Source: Pseudopedobacter sp. (GTDB lineage: Bacteria; Bacteroidota; Bacteroidia; Sphingobacteriales; Sphingobacteriaceae). Taken from it: DNA of 58,745 nucleotides. The notes under the pieces were generated by a model. That model did not search any database. It was not told where the DNA came from and was given only the letters and a program-made list of their open reading frames with translations. The stretch is taken from positions 1 through 58,745 of the forward strand of contig JACMOI010000075.1 of NCBI GenBank assembly GCA_014378105.1, written 5' to 3'. This document shows, piece after piece, positions 9,075 through 17,602 of the stretch. Position 1 is the stretch's first letter. Each line of letters begins with the position of its first letter. The translations under genes were made by a program, and so were the position numbers.

Positions 9075-10160
9075 ATGAATCAAAACAATTATGTCTTAAT
9101 AATGGCTGGTGGTATAGGAAGCAGGTTTTGGCCTGTAAGTAGATCAAGTTATCCTAAACAATTTTTAGACGTATTAGGAACTGGAAAAAGTTTAATTCAA
9201 AATACTTTTGAAAGATTTAAGAAAATAGTACCTGTTGAAAATATTTTTATTTTAACCAATGAGAATTATTTCGATTTGGTTAAAGATCAACTACCCGAGC
9301 TCACCAACAATCAAATAATTGGCGAACCTATCATGAGAAATACAGCACCTTGTATAGCTTATGGTTGTTATAAAATAAAAAAAATCAATCCAAAAGCAAA
9401 GGTTGTTGTTGCACCCTCAGATCATTTAATATTAGATACTGAAAACTTTATCGATATTATTAATCAATCTCTTCAAATTTCCGAAGAGAAAGATTGCTTG
9501 ATTACTTTAGGAATCAAGCCATCAAGACCTGATACCGGATATGGTTACATCCAGTACGAAAACACTACCATTGCCAAAAATTTATTTAAAGTAAAAACAT
9601 TTACTGAAAAACCATCATTAGAAATTGCTCAATCTTTTTTAGCTAGTGGTGATTTCTTATGGAACTCTGGAATTTTTATTTGGTCTGTAGACGCTATAAT
9701 TAAAGCTCTTGATAAATATTTACCAGATATGAGCGAAATTTTTAGAGAAGGGCAAATGGCTTATAATTCAGACGCTGAAAAAGATTTTATCCAGATAGCC
9801 TTTCAACGTTGTACAAATATTTCCATCGATTATGGAATTATGGAAAAAGCAGAAAATGTTTATGTGATGCCTGCTGATTTTGGCTGGTCTGATTTAGGTA
9901 CATGGGCATCAGTTTACGACCTTGCTGATAAAGATTATGTGGGTAATGCCGTTATCAATCCAGAAAAAGTGGTCATGTACAATTCATCCAATTGTATGGT
10001 GAATGTGCCAAAAGATAAGTTGGTTATCCTAAATGGTTTACACGATTTTATTGTCGTTGAGGCCAATAATACTTTAATGATTTGCCCTAAAAGTGAAGAA
10101 CAACATGTTAAACAAGTTGTAGCAGATGTTAAGCATAAATTCGGTACTCAATATATTTAG
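9075..10160 (+). CDS. manC: Mannose-1-phosphate guanylyltransferase
   Basis: It makes GDP-mannose from GTP and mannose-1-phosphate for surface polysaccharides and glycans. The 361-residue protein opens with the nucleotidyltransferase signature MAGGIGSRFWPVSRSSYPKQ (about 10-29). It then shows APSDHLI, GYGYIQYE, FTEKP (the sugar-phosphate binding motif) and WNSGIFIW. The length covers only the GMP domain plus left-handed helix; the C-terminal cupin isomerase of bifunctional ManC/AlgA is absent, so it should be monofunctional. It is nine bases behind kdsD and ends seven bases from the convergent lipoprotein gene. Confidence 0.92.
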   Translation: MNQNNYVLIMAGGIGSRFWPVSRSSYPKQFLDVLGTGKSLIQNTFERFKKIVPVENIFILTNENYFDLVKDQLPELTNNQIIGEPIMRNTAPCIAYGCYKIKKINPKAKVVVAPSDHLILDTENFIDIINQSLQISEEKDCLITLGIKPSRPDTGYGYIQYENTTIAKNLFKVKTFTEKPSLEIAQSFLASGDFLWNSGIFIWSVDAIIKALDKYLPDMSEIFREGQMAYNSDAEKDFIQIAFQRCTNISIDYGIMEKAENVYVMPADFGWSDLGTWASVYDLADKDYVGNAVINPEKVVMYNSSNCMVNVPKDKLVILNGLHDFIVVEANNTLMICPKSEEQHVKQVVADVKHKFGTQYI

Positions 10161-10167
10161 TTGGGAA

Positions 10168-10563
10168 CTAAGGTATTTTTACATATTTTGAACCACAACC
10201 CTCTATACACATAATTGGACCAGCAGGACTTAATATCAATTCATTATTCTTTAATTGATAAGAATAATTTTGAGCAGCAACACCTGTAACACCAGTAAAA
10301 GTTATAATTACCGAATCTTTCAATGTGTATTTTGAATATTTATTATACACATTACCTCCTAAATTTCCATCATCATTAAATTCTACAGTCTTTAAAGAAT
10401 CAGGAGATGCATTCTGCCAAGTTATAGGTCCTCCAGCACTATAATAATATGAGGTTAATTTCCATTTACCTGTCAATTCATTAGTTGGAGTTGCATTTTC
10501 TTTACCGCAAGAAGTTAAAATAACTATAAAGGCGATCAATGATAAAATTGTGTTTTTTTTCAT
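10168..10563 (-). CDS. Small lipocalin-like lipoprotein
   Basis: A 131-residue protein with a lipoprotein signal peptide: Lys-rich start, hydrophobic core and lipobox LTSC with Cys 19 as lipidation site. The mature part begins with NELTGKWKLTSYYYS, typical of the lipocalin-like/DUF4923-type beta barrels common in Bacteroidota, and ends with a CIEGCGSKYV segment whose two cysteines could form a disulfide. No enzymatic motif is visible. Function is unknown; location is probably the outer-membrane inner leaflet or cell surface. Convergent with manC, seven bases apart. Confidence 0.75.
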   Translation of the reverse strand: MKKNTILSLIAFIVILTSCGKENATPTNELTGKWKLTSYYYSAGGPITWQNASPDSLKTVEFNDDGNLGGNVYNKYSKYTLKDSVIITFTGVTGVAAQNYSYQLKNNELILSPAGPIMCIEGCGSKYVKIP

Positions 10564-10607
10564 GACTTAATAATTTATTATCTATACGCTAATTATATTA
10601 CCAACCG

Positions 10608-11378
10608 CTACATCATGTTTAATTTTTGTCTAACTGCTTCATAAAGTATCACTCCTGCCGAAACAGAAACGTTTAATGAAGCAATTTCTCCAGCCATTGG
10701 AATTTTTGTAAGATAATCAGAATTACGAATCAAATCAAAAGTAATTCCTTCATCTTCAGCACCCATAATTATTGCGGTTGGTGCAGAATAGTCAGGCTTA
10801 TAAATTAAATCATCCGTTTTTTCTGTACAGGAAACTATCTGTAGACCCGAATCCTTTAAAAATCTCATCACTTGTAAAAGACTATCATGCCTACAAATTG
10901 GCACTTTATACAAAGCACCAGCAGAAGTTTTTACTGCATCGGGATTTACTTGTGCCGAGCCTTTTTTTGGAACCACTATCGCATGTACACCACAGCATTC
11001 AGCGGTTCTTGCAATTGCACCAAAATTACGAACATCTGTCACACCATCTAAAATTAAAATAAGTGGGGTCTCCCCTTTTTCAAAAACCATCGGAATTATA
11101 TCTTCAATTTTTTGATAGGTAATTGGAGAAATAAAAGCAACTACTCCTTGATGATTTTTAGCTGTTATTCTATTTAACTTTTCAATAGGTACTTGTTGAG
11201 AAGGAATATCAAATTCTCTAAGCAATGTTTTCAATTCAGAAAATAGGCCCCCATTTAATCCTCTTTGTAAAAACAAAGACTCTATGTCTTTACCAGAGCG
11301 AATTGCTTCAATTACCGCTCTGATACCAAAAATCATCTGATTTACTTCTTTTTCTTGATGCTGAAATTTCCTTTCCAT
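10608..11378 (-). CDS. rlmB: 23S rRNA (guanosine-2'-O-)-methyltransferase, TrmH/SpoU family
   Basis: A 256-residue SPOUT methyltransferase. The N-terminal RNA substrate-binding domain starts with FGIRAVIEAIRSGKDIE, and the C-terminal SpoU domain has NFGAIARTAECCGV, IIMGAEDEGI and LNVSVSAGVILYEA, the three motifs that form the SAM-binding trefoil knot. RlmB methylates G2251 in the peptidyl-transferase region of 23S rRNA; assignment within the family is by overall similarity. An upstream ATG at 11399 would add MTKLRLI; the start at 11378 was chosen because MERKFQ fits the usual N-terminus, but either is possible. Divergent from dnaB across a 270-base gap. Confidence 0.88.
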   Translation of the reverse strand: MERKFQHQEKEVNQMIFGIRAVIEAIRSGKDIESLFLQRGLNGGLFSELKTLLREFDIPSQQVPIEKLNRITAKNHQGVVAFISPITYQKIEDIIPMVFEKGETPLILILDGVTDVRNFGAIARTAECCGVHAIVVPKKGSAQVNPDAVKTSAGALYKVPICRHDSLLQVMRFLKDSGLQIVSCTEKTDDLIYKPDYSAPTAIIMGAEDEGITFDLIRNSDYLTKIPMAGEIASLNVSVSAGVILYEAVRQKLNMM

Positions 11379-11514
11379 AATAAGACGCAATTTAGTCAAA
11401 AATGCTTTTCTTATTTAAGAAAACGTAATCAATAATCAAGTACCTAAACTTTATGAACATAAAATCTTTTTATTAACATCCCATTTAAATGCCGTTAAAG
11501 CCCGATTTATTTTT

Positions 11515-11548
11515 TTATTCACAAGTTAATAACATCTTATGTGGAAAA
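11515..11548. promoter_or_regulatory. Possible DnaA-box pair upstream of dnaB
   Basis: TTATTCACA (11515-11523) differs by one base from the DnaA consensus TTATCCACA. TGTGGAAAA (11540-11548) is one base off the reverse complement of that box. They face each other in the AT-rich rlmB-dnaB gap. With only two imperfect boxes, this may be a regulatory site or chance. Confidence 0.25.
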
Positions 11549-11639
11549 TTAGCATAAAAAGCTTTCTAAAATGAATTTGTGTATTTATAACACTATCTAA
11601 GCTGTTCATAACTCTAGTGTATAGAGCTAAAAATTTCTA

Positions 11640-11647
11640 TATTTTTG
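11640..11647 (+). promoter_or_regulatory. -7 box abutting the dnaB start
   Basis: TATTTTTG matches TAnnTTTG and ends four bases before the dnaB ATG at 11652. If used, the mRNA would be leaderless or would start slightly inside the annotated ORF. The rest of the rlmB-dnaB gap (11400-11639) is AT-rich, and apart from the two DnaA-box-like sites I see nothing in it. Confidence 0.45.
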
Positions 11648-11651
11648 TGAT

Positions 11652-13205
11652 ATGACTTTAGAATCTGATTCCAGTAAATCATCCTTACCAAAAGATAAAA
11701 GAAGCCGACTTACTAATTTAGTTTCTGGTCTAGGCAAATTACCTCCTCAAGCGTTAGACCTTGAAGAAGCTGTTTTAGGTGCCTTAATGTTAGAAAAAGA
11801 TGCACTATCGGCTGTAATTGATATCTTAAAGCCTGAAGTATTTTATAAAGACGCACATCAAAAGATTTTCCAATCTATACAAACACTGTTTACCGCCTCC
11901 TCTCCTGTTGATATTCTAACTGTAACTGCTCAGTTAAGACAACAAGGTGATTTAGAAATGGTAGGTGGCGCATTTTATATTACCGAATTAACCAACCGCG
12001 TTGCTTCGGCAGCAAACATTGAATATCACGCTAGAATTATTTCTCAGAAATTTATACAGCGTGAATTAATTAGAATCTCAACAGACATTATCAATCAATC
12101 TTACGAAGATACTAGTGATGTTTTCGAGTTGTTAGATTATGCGGAGAAGAATCTTTTTGACATTGCTCAGAATAACTTAAGAAGAGATTCTAGAAAGATT
12201 GATGATATCGTAAAAGAATCGTTAAAAATGCTAGAATCTTTACGTGGTAAAGAAGACACATTAACTGGTGTTCCATCAGGTTTTACTGCTTTAGATAGTA
12301 TGACAAATGGCTGGCAAAAATCTGATTTAGTGATCATAGCTGCCAGACCTGCTATGGGTAAAACGGCATTTGTATTAAGTTGTGCAAGAAATGCTGCAGT
12401 ACAATTTGGGAAACCAGTTGTTTTCTTCTCTTTAGAGATGTCTTCCGTTCAATTAACCAATCGTTTAATTTCTGGAGAATCAGAAATCGAACAAGAAAAA
12501 ATTAGAAAAGGTCAGTTATTGGATTGGGAATGGCATCAGATGACCTCTAAAATTGGAAAACTGAGCGAGGCTCCTCTAATCATTGATGATACCCCTGCTT
12601 TAAATGTTTTTGAATTTAGAGCCAAATGCAGAAGATTGAAGGCTCAATTCGATATTCAGATGATTATCATTGATTATTTACAATTAATGCAAGGAAAAGC
12701 TGACGGAAAAGGTAGTGGAAATCGCGAGCAAGAAATCAGTAGTATTTCAAGGGCCTTAAAGCAAGTTGCTAAAGAGCTGAATGTTCCTGTGATTGCATTA
12801 TCTCAGTTAAGTAGAGCAGTGGAAAATCGTCCTGGTGGCTCCAAAAAACCAATGTTATCTGATTTACGTGAATCTGGAGCAATTGAGCAAGATGCTGATA
12901 TGGTATTATTCCTTTATCGTCCAGAGTATTATGGCCTAGATCAGGATGAAAATGGAAATCCAACAGCTGGAATAGGGGAAGTAATTATTGCAAAACATAG
13001 AAATGGTGAAACTGGTACGGTTCCGTTAAGATTTATTGGCAAGTATGTTAAATTTGTGGATTTGGAGGATGGATTTAATTCAGCGGGGGGAAAAGATTCA
13101 GCAGCCGATCCTTTTTCAAGTTTAGCTCCATCTGCACAATTCGAAAGTATTACCTTAAAACCAAAAAACTGGGATAATACTGAGGATGATGAACCTCCTT
13201 TTTAA
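11652..13205 (+). CDS. dnaB: Replicative DNA helicase DnaB
   Basis: The hexameric 5'-3' helicase that drives the replication fork. The 517-residue protein has the N-terminal DnaB domain (PPQALDLEEAVLGALMLEKD, about 31-50) and a RecA-like C-terminal domain. That domain has Walker A (AARPAMGKTAF, about 232-242), FFSLEMSS, IIIDYLQLM (Walker B), ALSQLSRAVE and SDLRESGAIEQDAD. The C-terminal tail is acidic and flexible. No intein is present. A -7 box lies almost on top of the ATG, so translation may begin leaderless here or at a slightly later codon. It ends at a strong terminator shared with rpsO. Confidence 0.97.
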   Translation: MTLESDSSKSSLPKDKRSRLTNLVSGLGKLPPQALDLEEAVLGALMLEKDALSAVIDILKPEVFYKDAHQKIFQSIQTLFTASSPVDILTVTAQLRQQGDLEMVGGAFYITELTNRVASAANIEYHARIISQKFIQRELIRISTDIINQSYEDTSDVFELLDYAEKNLFDIAQNNLRRDSRKIDDIVKESLKMLESLRGKEDTLTGVPSGFTALDSMTNGWQKSDLVIIAARPAMGKTAFVLSCARNAAVQFGKPVVFFSLEMSSVQLTNRLISGESEIEQEKIRKGQLLDWEWHQMTSKIGKLSEAPLIIDDTPALNVFEFRAKCRRLKAQFDIQMIIIDYLQLMQGKADGKGSGNREQEISSISRALKQVAKELNVPVIALSQLSRAVENRPGGSKKPMLSDLRESGAIEQDADMVLFLYRPEYYGLDQDENGNPTAGIGEVIIAKHRNGETGTVPLRFIGKYVKFVDLEDGFNSAGGKDSAADPFSSLAPSAQFESITLKPKNWDNTEDDEPPF

Positions 13206-13232
13206 GTATATTTTAAAAAAATATTTATACCA

Positions 13233-13266
13233 AAAAAAGCCTTTCTGAATTCAGAAAGGCTTTTTT
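13233..13266. terminator. Two-way intrinsic terminator between dnaB and rpsO
   Basis: A perfect 34-base palindrome centred on GAATTC. The stem AAGCCTTTCTGAATT is flanked by an A run on the left and a T run on the right, so it can end both dnaB (+) and rpsO (-) transcripts. Confidence 0.92.
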
Positions 13267-13284
13267 ATTAACTTATCAAGATAA

Positions 13285-13569
13285 TTATATTGACTTAATA
13301 ATATCTCTTAATCCTAAAGATTTGATAATGGCTCTGTACCTGTTGATATCTTTTTTGTACAAATAAGCTAATAGACCTCTTCTTTTACCAACCAATTTTT
13401 GTAGGGATAATTGAGTAGAAAAATCTTTCTTATTCTTTTTTAAATGACCAGTTAAATGAGCAATTCTGTAAGTGAATAATGCTACTTGGCTTTCAGTAGA
13501 ACCAGTGTTAGTTTCTACTTCTCCATGTTGTTTGAAGATTTCTTTCTTCTTTTCAGTACTTAAATACAT
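13285..13569 (-). CDS. rpsO: 30S ribosomal protein S15
   Basis: S15 binds the three-way junction of 16S rRNA helices 20-22 early in 30S assembly. The 94-residue protein has the family signature: GSTESQVALFTYRIAHLT at about 22-39, then HLKKNKKDFSTQ, then LVGKRRGLLAYL and the Lys/Arg-rich tail. This is a few residues longer than the 89-residue E. coli protein, as usual in Bacteroidota. It has a well-spaced -33/-7 promoter about 45 bases upstream and its own terminator, so it is a monocistronic unit. pnp, its common partner elsewhere, is not adjacent. Confidence 0.98.
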   Translation of the reverse strand: MYLSTEKKKEIFKQHGEVETNTGSTESQVALFTYRIAHLTGHLKKNKKDFSTQLSLQKLVGKRRGLLAYLYKKDINRYRAIIKSLGLRDIIKSI

Positions 13570-13613
13570 TACGTAAATAATATTAAAGTGATTAATAATT
13601 TATTAATAAGCTG

Positions 13614-13644
13614 CAAAAATACGTTTATATCTTTGAAATACAAA
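13614..13644 (-). promoter_or_regulatory. rpsO promoter (-33/-7)
   Basis: Read on the minus strand: TTTG (-33, complement of 13641-13644), 19 bases, then TATTTTTG (-7, complement of 13614-13621). This is one of the two best matches in the window to the Bacteroidota TTTG-N19-TAnnTTTG consensus. It predicts a leader of roughly 40 bases. Confidence 0.8.
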
Positions 13645-13648
13645 TTAA

Positions 13649-14449
13649 TTATTCAGCATAATTATTGATATCCAAGGTCCAATCATAATTTCCAAATGTC
13701 ACATTAGGATTGCTATCATCAGGAATTAGGTTAAAGTCTTTCAATATCTTTTTTGTTCCTGATTTACCTCCAAAATCTCCTCTAAACCAACTCATCAATG
13801 TACTGGTCTCCACAGAGTTATTTTCTTTAGAATATTTTGTATGATCTTTTAAATAAACTTTAGCTGCATTTTGTAACTGATCATTTACTGATTTGGAATA
13901 AAATATCCTGACAGGCGGACAGCTTTTTGCACCACAATTGATGGCAAAATGGATTCTGAAATCTCTTTGCTTCACTCTTAAGTGACGTTCAAAGGCAGGT
14001 GGAAAAATTTTACCTATATATCCTAAACCAAATTTGTACTGCGACTTACGAATCATCCCGTTTTCAATGTCATCAAAACTCAGCATATTACCTGCAATAT
14101 TAATTTGTTTTTTACCAAAAAAAGCTCCTCTATTGTCAAACTGCAATTTATCTTTTTTCAATAAAGCGATGATATATCCATTGTATATATTTATCCAAAA
14201 AGCCTTTCTATTTTCGTCTAAGGGCAAACCATTTTCTAAATCATTTTCTGAAATTTGAGCTAATTTTTTTTGAATATCTTCAACACTTTTCCCTGCCTTT
14301 AAATCTTTTAATAAATTTTCTGACCAGGTATTGTATTCAGTAGTTTGAACATTTTGATTCACTTGTGAAGGCTTTTTAATTCCACAACTGCTTATGGTTG
14401 CGATAATTATACCTGTGAGAATAACAATTTTCATTTTACGAGTGTTCAT
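13649..14449 (-). CDS. DUF547 lipoprotein
   Basis: A 266-residue exported protein. The signal sequence ends in a lipobox at ISSC (Cys 22), so it is probably lipidated and periplasmic or surface-exposed. The DUF547 domain is recognisable by FWINIYNGYIIALLKK (about 84-99), then IHFAINCGAKSCPP (about 167-180) with the Cys pair, then VYLKDHTKYS. The function of DUF547 is not established; a papain-like fold has been suggested for the family. It is divergent from a TIGR04283-type glycosyltransferase; I recall these two families co-occurring in arsenosugar-type loci elsewhere, but no ArsS or ArsM is visible here. A second Met at residue 6 is an alternative start. Confidence 0.85.
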   Translation of the reverse strand: MNTRKMKIVILTGIIIATISSCGIKKPSQVNQNVQTTEYNTWSENLLKDLKAGKSVEDIQKKLAQISENDLENGLPLDENRKAFWINIYNGYIIALLKKDKLQFDNRGAFFGKKQINIAGNMLSFDDIENGMIRKSQYKFGLGYIGKIFPPAFERHLRVKQRDFRIHFAINCGAKSCPPVRIFYSKSVNDQLQNAAKVYLKDHTKYSKENNSVETSTLMSWFRGDFGGKSGTKKILKDFNLIPDDSNPNVTFGNYDWTLDINNYAE

Positions 14450-14565
14450 GTATATTTTTTTAAATCTTATTTATGGTTAAAGACGTAATTTAATGTAGTT
14501 TGGTTTTTGAATATTAAATCATGACTTTAGTTTAGTCTATTAAATTTAGCCATTCTTACAGCAGC

Positions 14566-15273
14566 ATGTTTATCAGTATCATCATACCAACATACAACGA
14601 AATTGAGCATATATCGGCATTGCTGAATCATTTACAAAAAGTAAGCCACGATCAAATAGAAATTTTAGTAAGTGACGGGGGAAGCACTGACGGAACTTTG
14701 GAAGAAGTCTTAAAATCAAATATTAAAATCATTAAATCTCCTGAAAAAGGCAGAGCAAAACAACTAAATTTTGCCGCCCGATATGCAAAAGGTAATATTC
14801 TTTATTTTATTCATGCAGATACAATTCCTCCTTTGACTTTCGAAATGGATATTCAAGAAGCAATAAATGAAGGTTATCCGGTAGGTTGTTATCGATTTAA
14901 GTTCGATTCTAATAAATCCATATTGAAAGTGAACGCCTATTTTACGAGATTCGACCGATTGATGTGCCGTGGCGGAGATCAATCTTTATTTATTACTCGA
15001 GAATTATTTGAAGAATTAGACGGCTATTGTGAAGAACATAAAGTAATGGAAGATTACGACATTATTATAAGAGCGAGGAAAAAAAATAAATTTAAAATCA
15101 TCCCTAAAAACGTCATCGTATCAGCCCGTAAATATGATTACAATAGCTATTTAAAGGTAAATATAGCGAATTTAGCTGCTTTTATGATGTATTATACAAA
15201 TGTAGATCATGATAAAATTCTGAAGTTTTATAGAAAAATGTTAAACCACGAAAAGAAAGCATTGAAATATTAA
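14566..15273 (+). CDS. Family 2 glycosyltransferase, TIGR04283-like
   Basis: A 235-residue GT-A fold enzyme. SIIIPTYNE (4-12) and LVSDGGSTDGT (34-44) form the nucleotide-sugar site, FIHADT (81-86) supplies the metal-binding Asp, and CRGGDQSLFITRELFEELDG with VMEDYDII forms the acceptor/catalytic region. No membrane segment is obvious. The overall pattern matches the short TIGR04283 group ('rSAM/selenodomain-associated transferase 2'), some of which sit in arsenosugar loci. Its real substrate here is unknown. The next gene starts one base after its stop, so the two are almost certainly made from one mRNA. Confidence 0.85.
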   Translation: MFISIIIPTYNEIEHISALLNHLQKVSHDQIEILVSDGGSTDGTLEEVLKSNIKIIKSPEKGRAKQLNFAARYAKGNILYFIHADTIPPLTFEMDIQEAINEGYPVGCYRFKFDSNKSILKVNAYFTRFDRLMCRGGDQSLFITRELFEELDGYCEEHKVMEDYDIIIRARKKNKFKIIPKNVIVSARKYDYNSYLKVNIANLAAFMMYYTNVDHDKILKFYRKMLNHEKKALKY

Positions 15274-15274
15274 T

Positions 15275-16333
15275 ATGAAGAAAAAAATCTGTGGGATACA
15301 ACAAATTGGGATAGCATACAAAGACATTAAAGAATCGTGGAAATGGTATCGAAAATATTTTGGAATGAATGTTCCAGTATTTGAAGATACGGCCGAAGCG
15401 ACCTTGATGAAACAATATACAGGAAACGAAATTCATCTTCGACATGCGATTTTAGCAATGAATATGCAAGGTGGAGCGGGATTTGAGCTTTGGCAATTTA
15501 AAAATCGCATACCTTCAAACGTTAGTGAATCTATAAAAATTGGAGATTTAGGAATTCAAATCATAAAAATTAAAAGTAGAGATATTCAAAAAACGTATAC
15601 GTTTTTTGAATATGAAAAACTCGATTTAAAAAGTAAATTAATCTCCACTGAAGATGGAAAACTACATTTTTATTTGCAGGATCCATTTGGTAATCTTTTT
15701 GAAATTATAGAAAGTAATAATTGGTTTTGCAATGACAAAGCACTCACTGGAGGCGTTGCTGGATTAACTATTGGCGTTTCAAACATCAATGAATCATTAA
15801 AACTTTATAAAGATATTTTAGGTTACGACGAAATTGTTTTTGATCGTAAAGATATTTTCGAAGATATAAAAAACTTAGATGGAGGAAATACTGAGCTGAG
15901 AAGAGTTTTATTAAGGCATTCGGAAATTAAAAGTGGGGGTTTTAGTAAACTTTTAGGGAATACTGAAATTGAGTTAATTGAGCGGATTGATAAACAAGGA
16001 ATTAAAATTTACAAAAATAGATTTTGGGGAGATTCTGGATTTATCCATGTTTGTTTTGATGTTATTGGAATGAAATACTTAAAAGAAGAATGCACTAAAG
16101 CAGGATTCAATTTTACTGTAGATAGCGAAGATAGTTTTGATATGGGCGAAGCGGCAGGTCATTTTTCTTATATCGAGGATCCAGATGGAACTTTAATAGA
16201 ATTTGTGGAAACGCATAAAGTTCCAATCATTAAAAAGTTAGGTCTTTATTTAAATATGAAAAATAGAAATCCTGATAGAAATTTACCTGATTGGATGGTT
16301 AAAATGTTGGGATTAACTAAAGTAAAAGATTAA
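15275..16333 (+). CDS. Four-module VOC (glyoxalase/dioxygenase superfamily) protein
   Basis: A 352-residue protein with two tandem VOC domains (about 5-150 and 160-315), each made of two beta-alpha-beta modules. Module endings are clear: DPFGNLFEIIE (136-146) and DPDGTLIEFVE (302-312). Of the usual His/Glu metal ligands, Glu143, His258 and Glu309 are present, but the first-strand positions are Gln10 and Leu164 rather than His. The metal site may therefore exist only in the second half, or be lost. The fold covers dioxygenases such as 4-hydroxyphenylpyruvate dioxygenase, glyoxalases and epimerases; I cannot pick one. Co-transcribed with the glycosyltransferase; its end overlaps the convergent acyltransferase by 17 bases. 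Confidence 0.8.
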   Translation: MKKKICGIQQIGIAYKDIKESWKWYRKYFGMNVPVFEDTAEATLMKQYTGNEIHLRHAILAMNMQGGAGFELWQFKNRIPSNVSESIKIGDLGIQIIKIKSRDIQKTYTFFEYEKLDLKSKLISTEDGKLHFYLQDPFGNLFEIIESNNWFCNDKALTGGVAGLTIGVSNINESLKLYKDILGYDEIVFDRKDIFEDIKNLDGGNTELRRVLLRHSEIKSGGFSKLLGNTEIELIERIDKQGIKIYKNRFWGDSGFIHVCFDVIGMKYLKEECTKAGFNFTVDSEDSFDMGEAAGHFSYIEDPDGTLIEFVETHKVPIIKKLGLYLNMKNRNPDRNLPDWMVKMLGLTKVKD

Positions 16334-17546
16334 TTGCAGCAACTATTTCACTTCTTTTTTTTCTCAAACCTTCATAAATTTCATCATTAGAATCTAGCTG
16401 ATAACTTTCTTTTAATTGCTCATAACTTTCAAAAGTAAAATAGTAAAAGAAGATAATTAGTAAAATAAAAGCCATTGCCCAAAAATAACTTCCGATAATA
16501 AAAGCTAAAAAAACAATTATTATTGGAACATAAATTAGATAGATAAACATCCCAGCTACCATTCTAACAGCACCTAAAAACTGTGATTCTTTTATTGACT
16601 TTTCAATTTTATTTTTGATAATACACGAAGGACTGTAATTCAATAAATACCCTAAAAGGTAAATCGGGTAAAAAGCGAACAGATAACCTTTAACAGATTT
16701 TTGTTTGATGATTTTATCAGAAACATGATATTGTTCGATCTGCTTGAAATATAATTCAGCTTTAATTTTTAAATCATTATATATTAACAGATTATCTTCT
16801 TTAATTTGACAAATTGATTCGCTATATTTTATTTGCTTTTTAATAAATTCTGATTCAGAAATACCATTATTTCTGATAATGATGAGTAGTTGTTCAAAAA
16901 ATAAATCATCTTCTTTCGAAGGGATAATAATCATGTTTTTTGCAATCTCATTCTTCACTTTTTCTAATAATAATTTAGAAAATGATACATAATTTTTTTC
17001 TCCTTTTAAGGCTTCAATCCCAATTGGTTTTGCAAATTCAAAACTTACTTCCGAATAAAAAGCATAAGGATTTGTATAATTGATGGTAACTGGTAAAACC
17101 AGTAAATCTTTAACTTTACCTTCGAAAGCCAAATGAACGAAACCAGTTTTAAAAGTTCTCAACCTCTTTTCTACGACACAATTCCCTTCTGGAAAAATTA
17201 AAATAGCACCATTATTTGCTAATATCTTTTGACATTTATCAAAAATAGCATCGTTATTTTTAACTTCTTCTCTCCCATCTTTAATCCTGTAAATAGGCAT
17301 CATATTTATTTTAGAAAGGAACCAATTTTTAAATGGGGTATTAAACGCGTCGGCTCTAGCTAAAAAATGTATTTTCCTTTTAAAAATGATAGCCATTAAA
17401 ATGGCATCCATAAAAGAATTACCGTGATTAGCACATATAATTAAAGGTTGATGAGGATGAATATTTTCGGAATGATAAACCCTTATCTTCCTAAAATAAA
17501 GCTTGCAGGTAATTTTTAGAAGATGATAAAAGAGAAAATACGTCAT
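16317..17546 (-). CDS. PlsC-like phospholipid/glycerol acyltransferase
   Basis: A 409-residue membrane protein. Residues about 30-215 form the PlsC acyltransferase domain, with block I ICANHGNSFMDAILM, block II around YRIKDGREE, and block III IFPEGNCVVEKRLRTFKTG. Block I spaces His and Asp by five residues instead of the usual four, as in the fungal Gpt2/Sct1 type and, as I recall, many Bacteroidota proteins. The C-terminal third holds two or three hydrophobic segments (about 325-380). It probably acylates glycerol-phosphate or a related lipid at the inner membrane. Divergent from the methyltransferase with 56 bases between them; its 3' end overlaps the VOC gene. Confidence 0.85.
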   Translation of the reverse strand: MTYFLFYHLLKITCKLYFRKIRVYHSENIHPHQPLIICANHGNSFMDAILMAIIFKRKIHFLARADAFNTPFKNWFLSKINMMPIYRIKDGREEVKNNDAIFDKCQKILANNGAILIFPEGNCVVEKRLRTFKTGFVHLAFEGKVKDLLVLPVTINYTNPYAFYSEVSFEFAKPIGIEALKGEKNYVSFSKLLLEKVKNEIAKNMIIIPSKEDDLFFEQLLIIIRNNGISESEFIKKQIKYSESICQIKEDNLLIYNDLKIKAELYFKQIEQYHVSDKIIKQKSVKGYLFAFYPIYLLGYLLNYSPSCIIKNKIEKSIKESQFLGAVRMVAGMFIYLIYVPIIIVFLAFIIGSYFWAMAFILLIIFFYYFTFESYEQLKESYQLDSNDEIYEGLRKKRSEIVAAINLLL

Positions 17547-17602
17547 ATTTTAGAAAGTCTAAAGCTAATAATTCTATTTAATTTATACTTTCGGGATTAT
17601 AA

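Noticed and set aside
11400-11651. Possible chromosomal origin upstream of dnaB
   Set aside because: Only two imperfect DnaA-box-like sites are present, with no repeated AT-rich unwinding array and no dnaA nearby.
13628-13635. TATCTTTG on the plus strand between rpsO and DUF547
   Set aside because: It matches the -7 consensus but leads only into antisense of the DUF547 gene; the rpsO promoter explains the region better.
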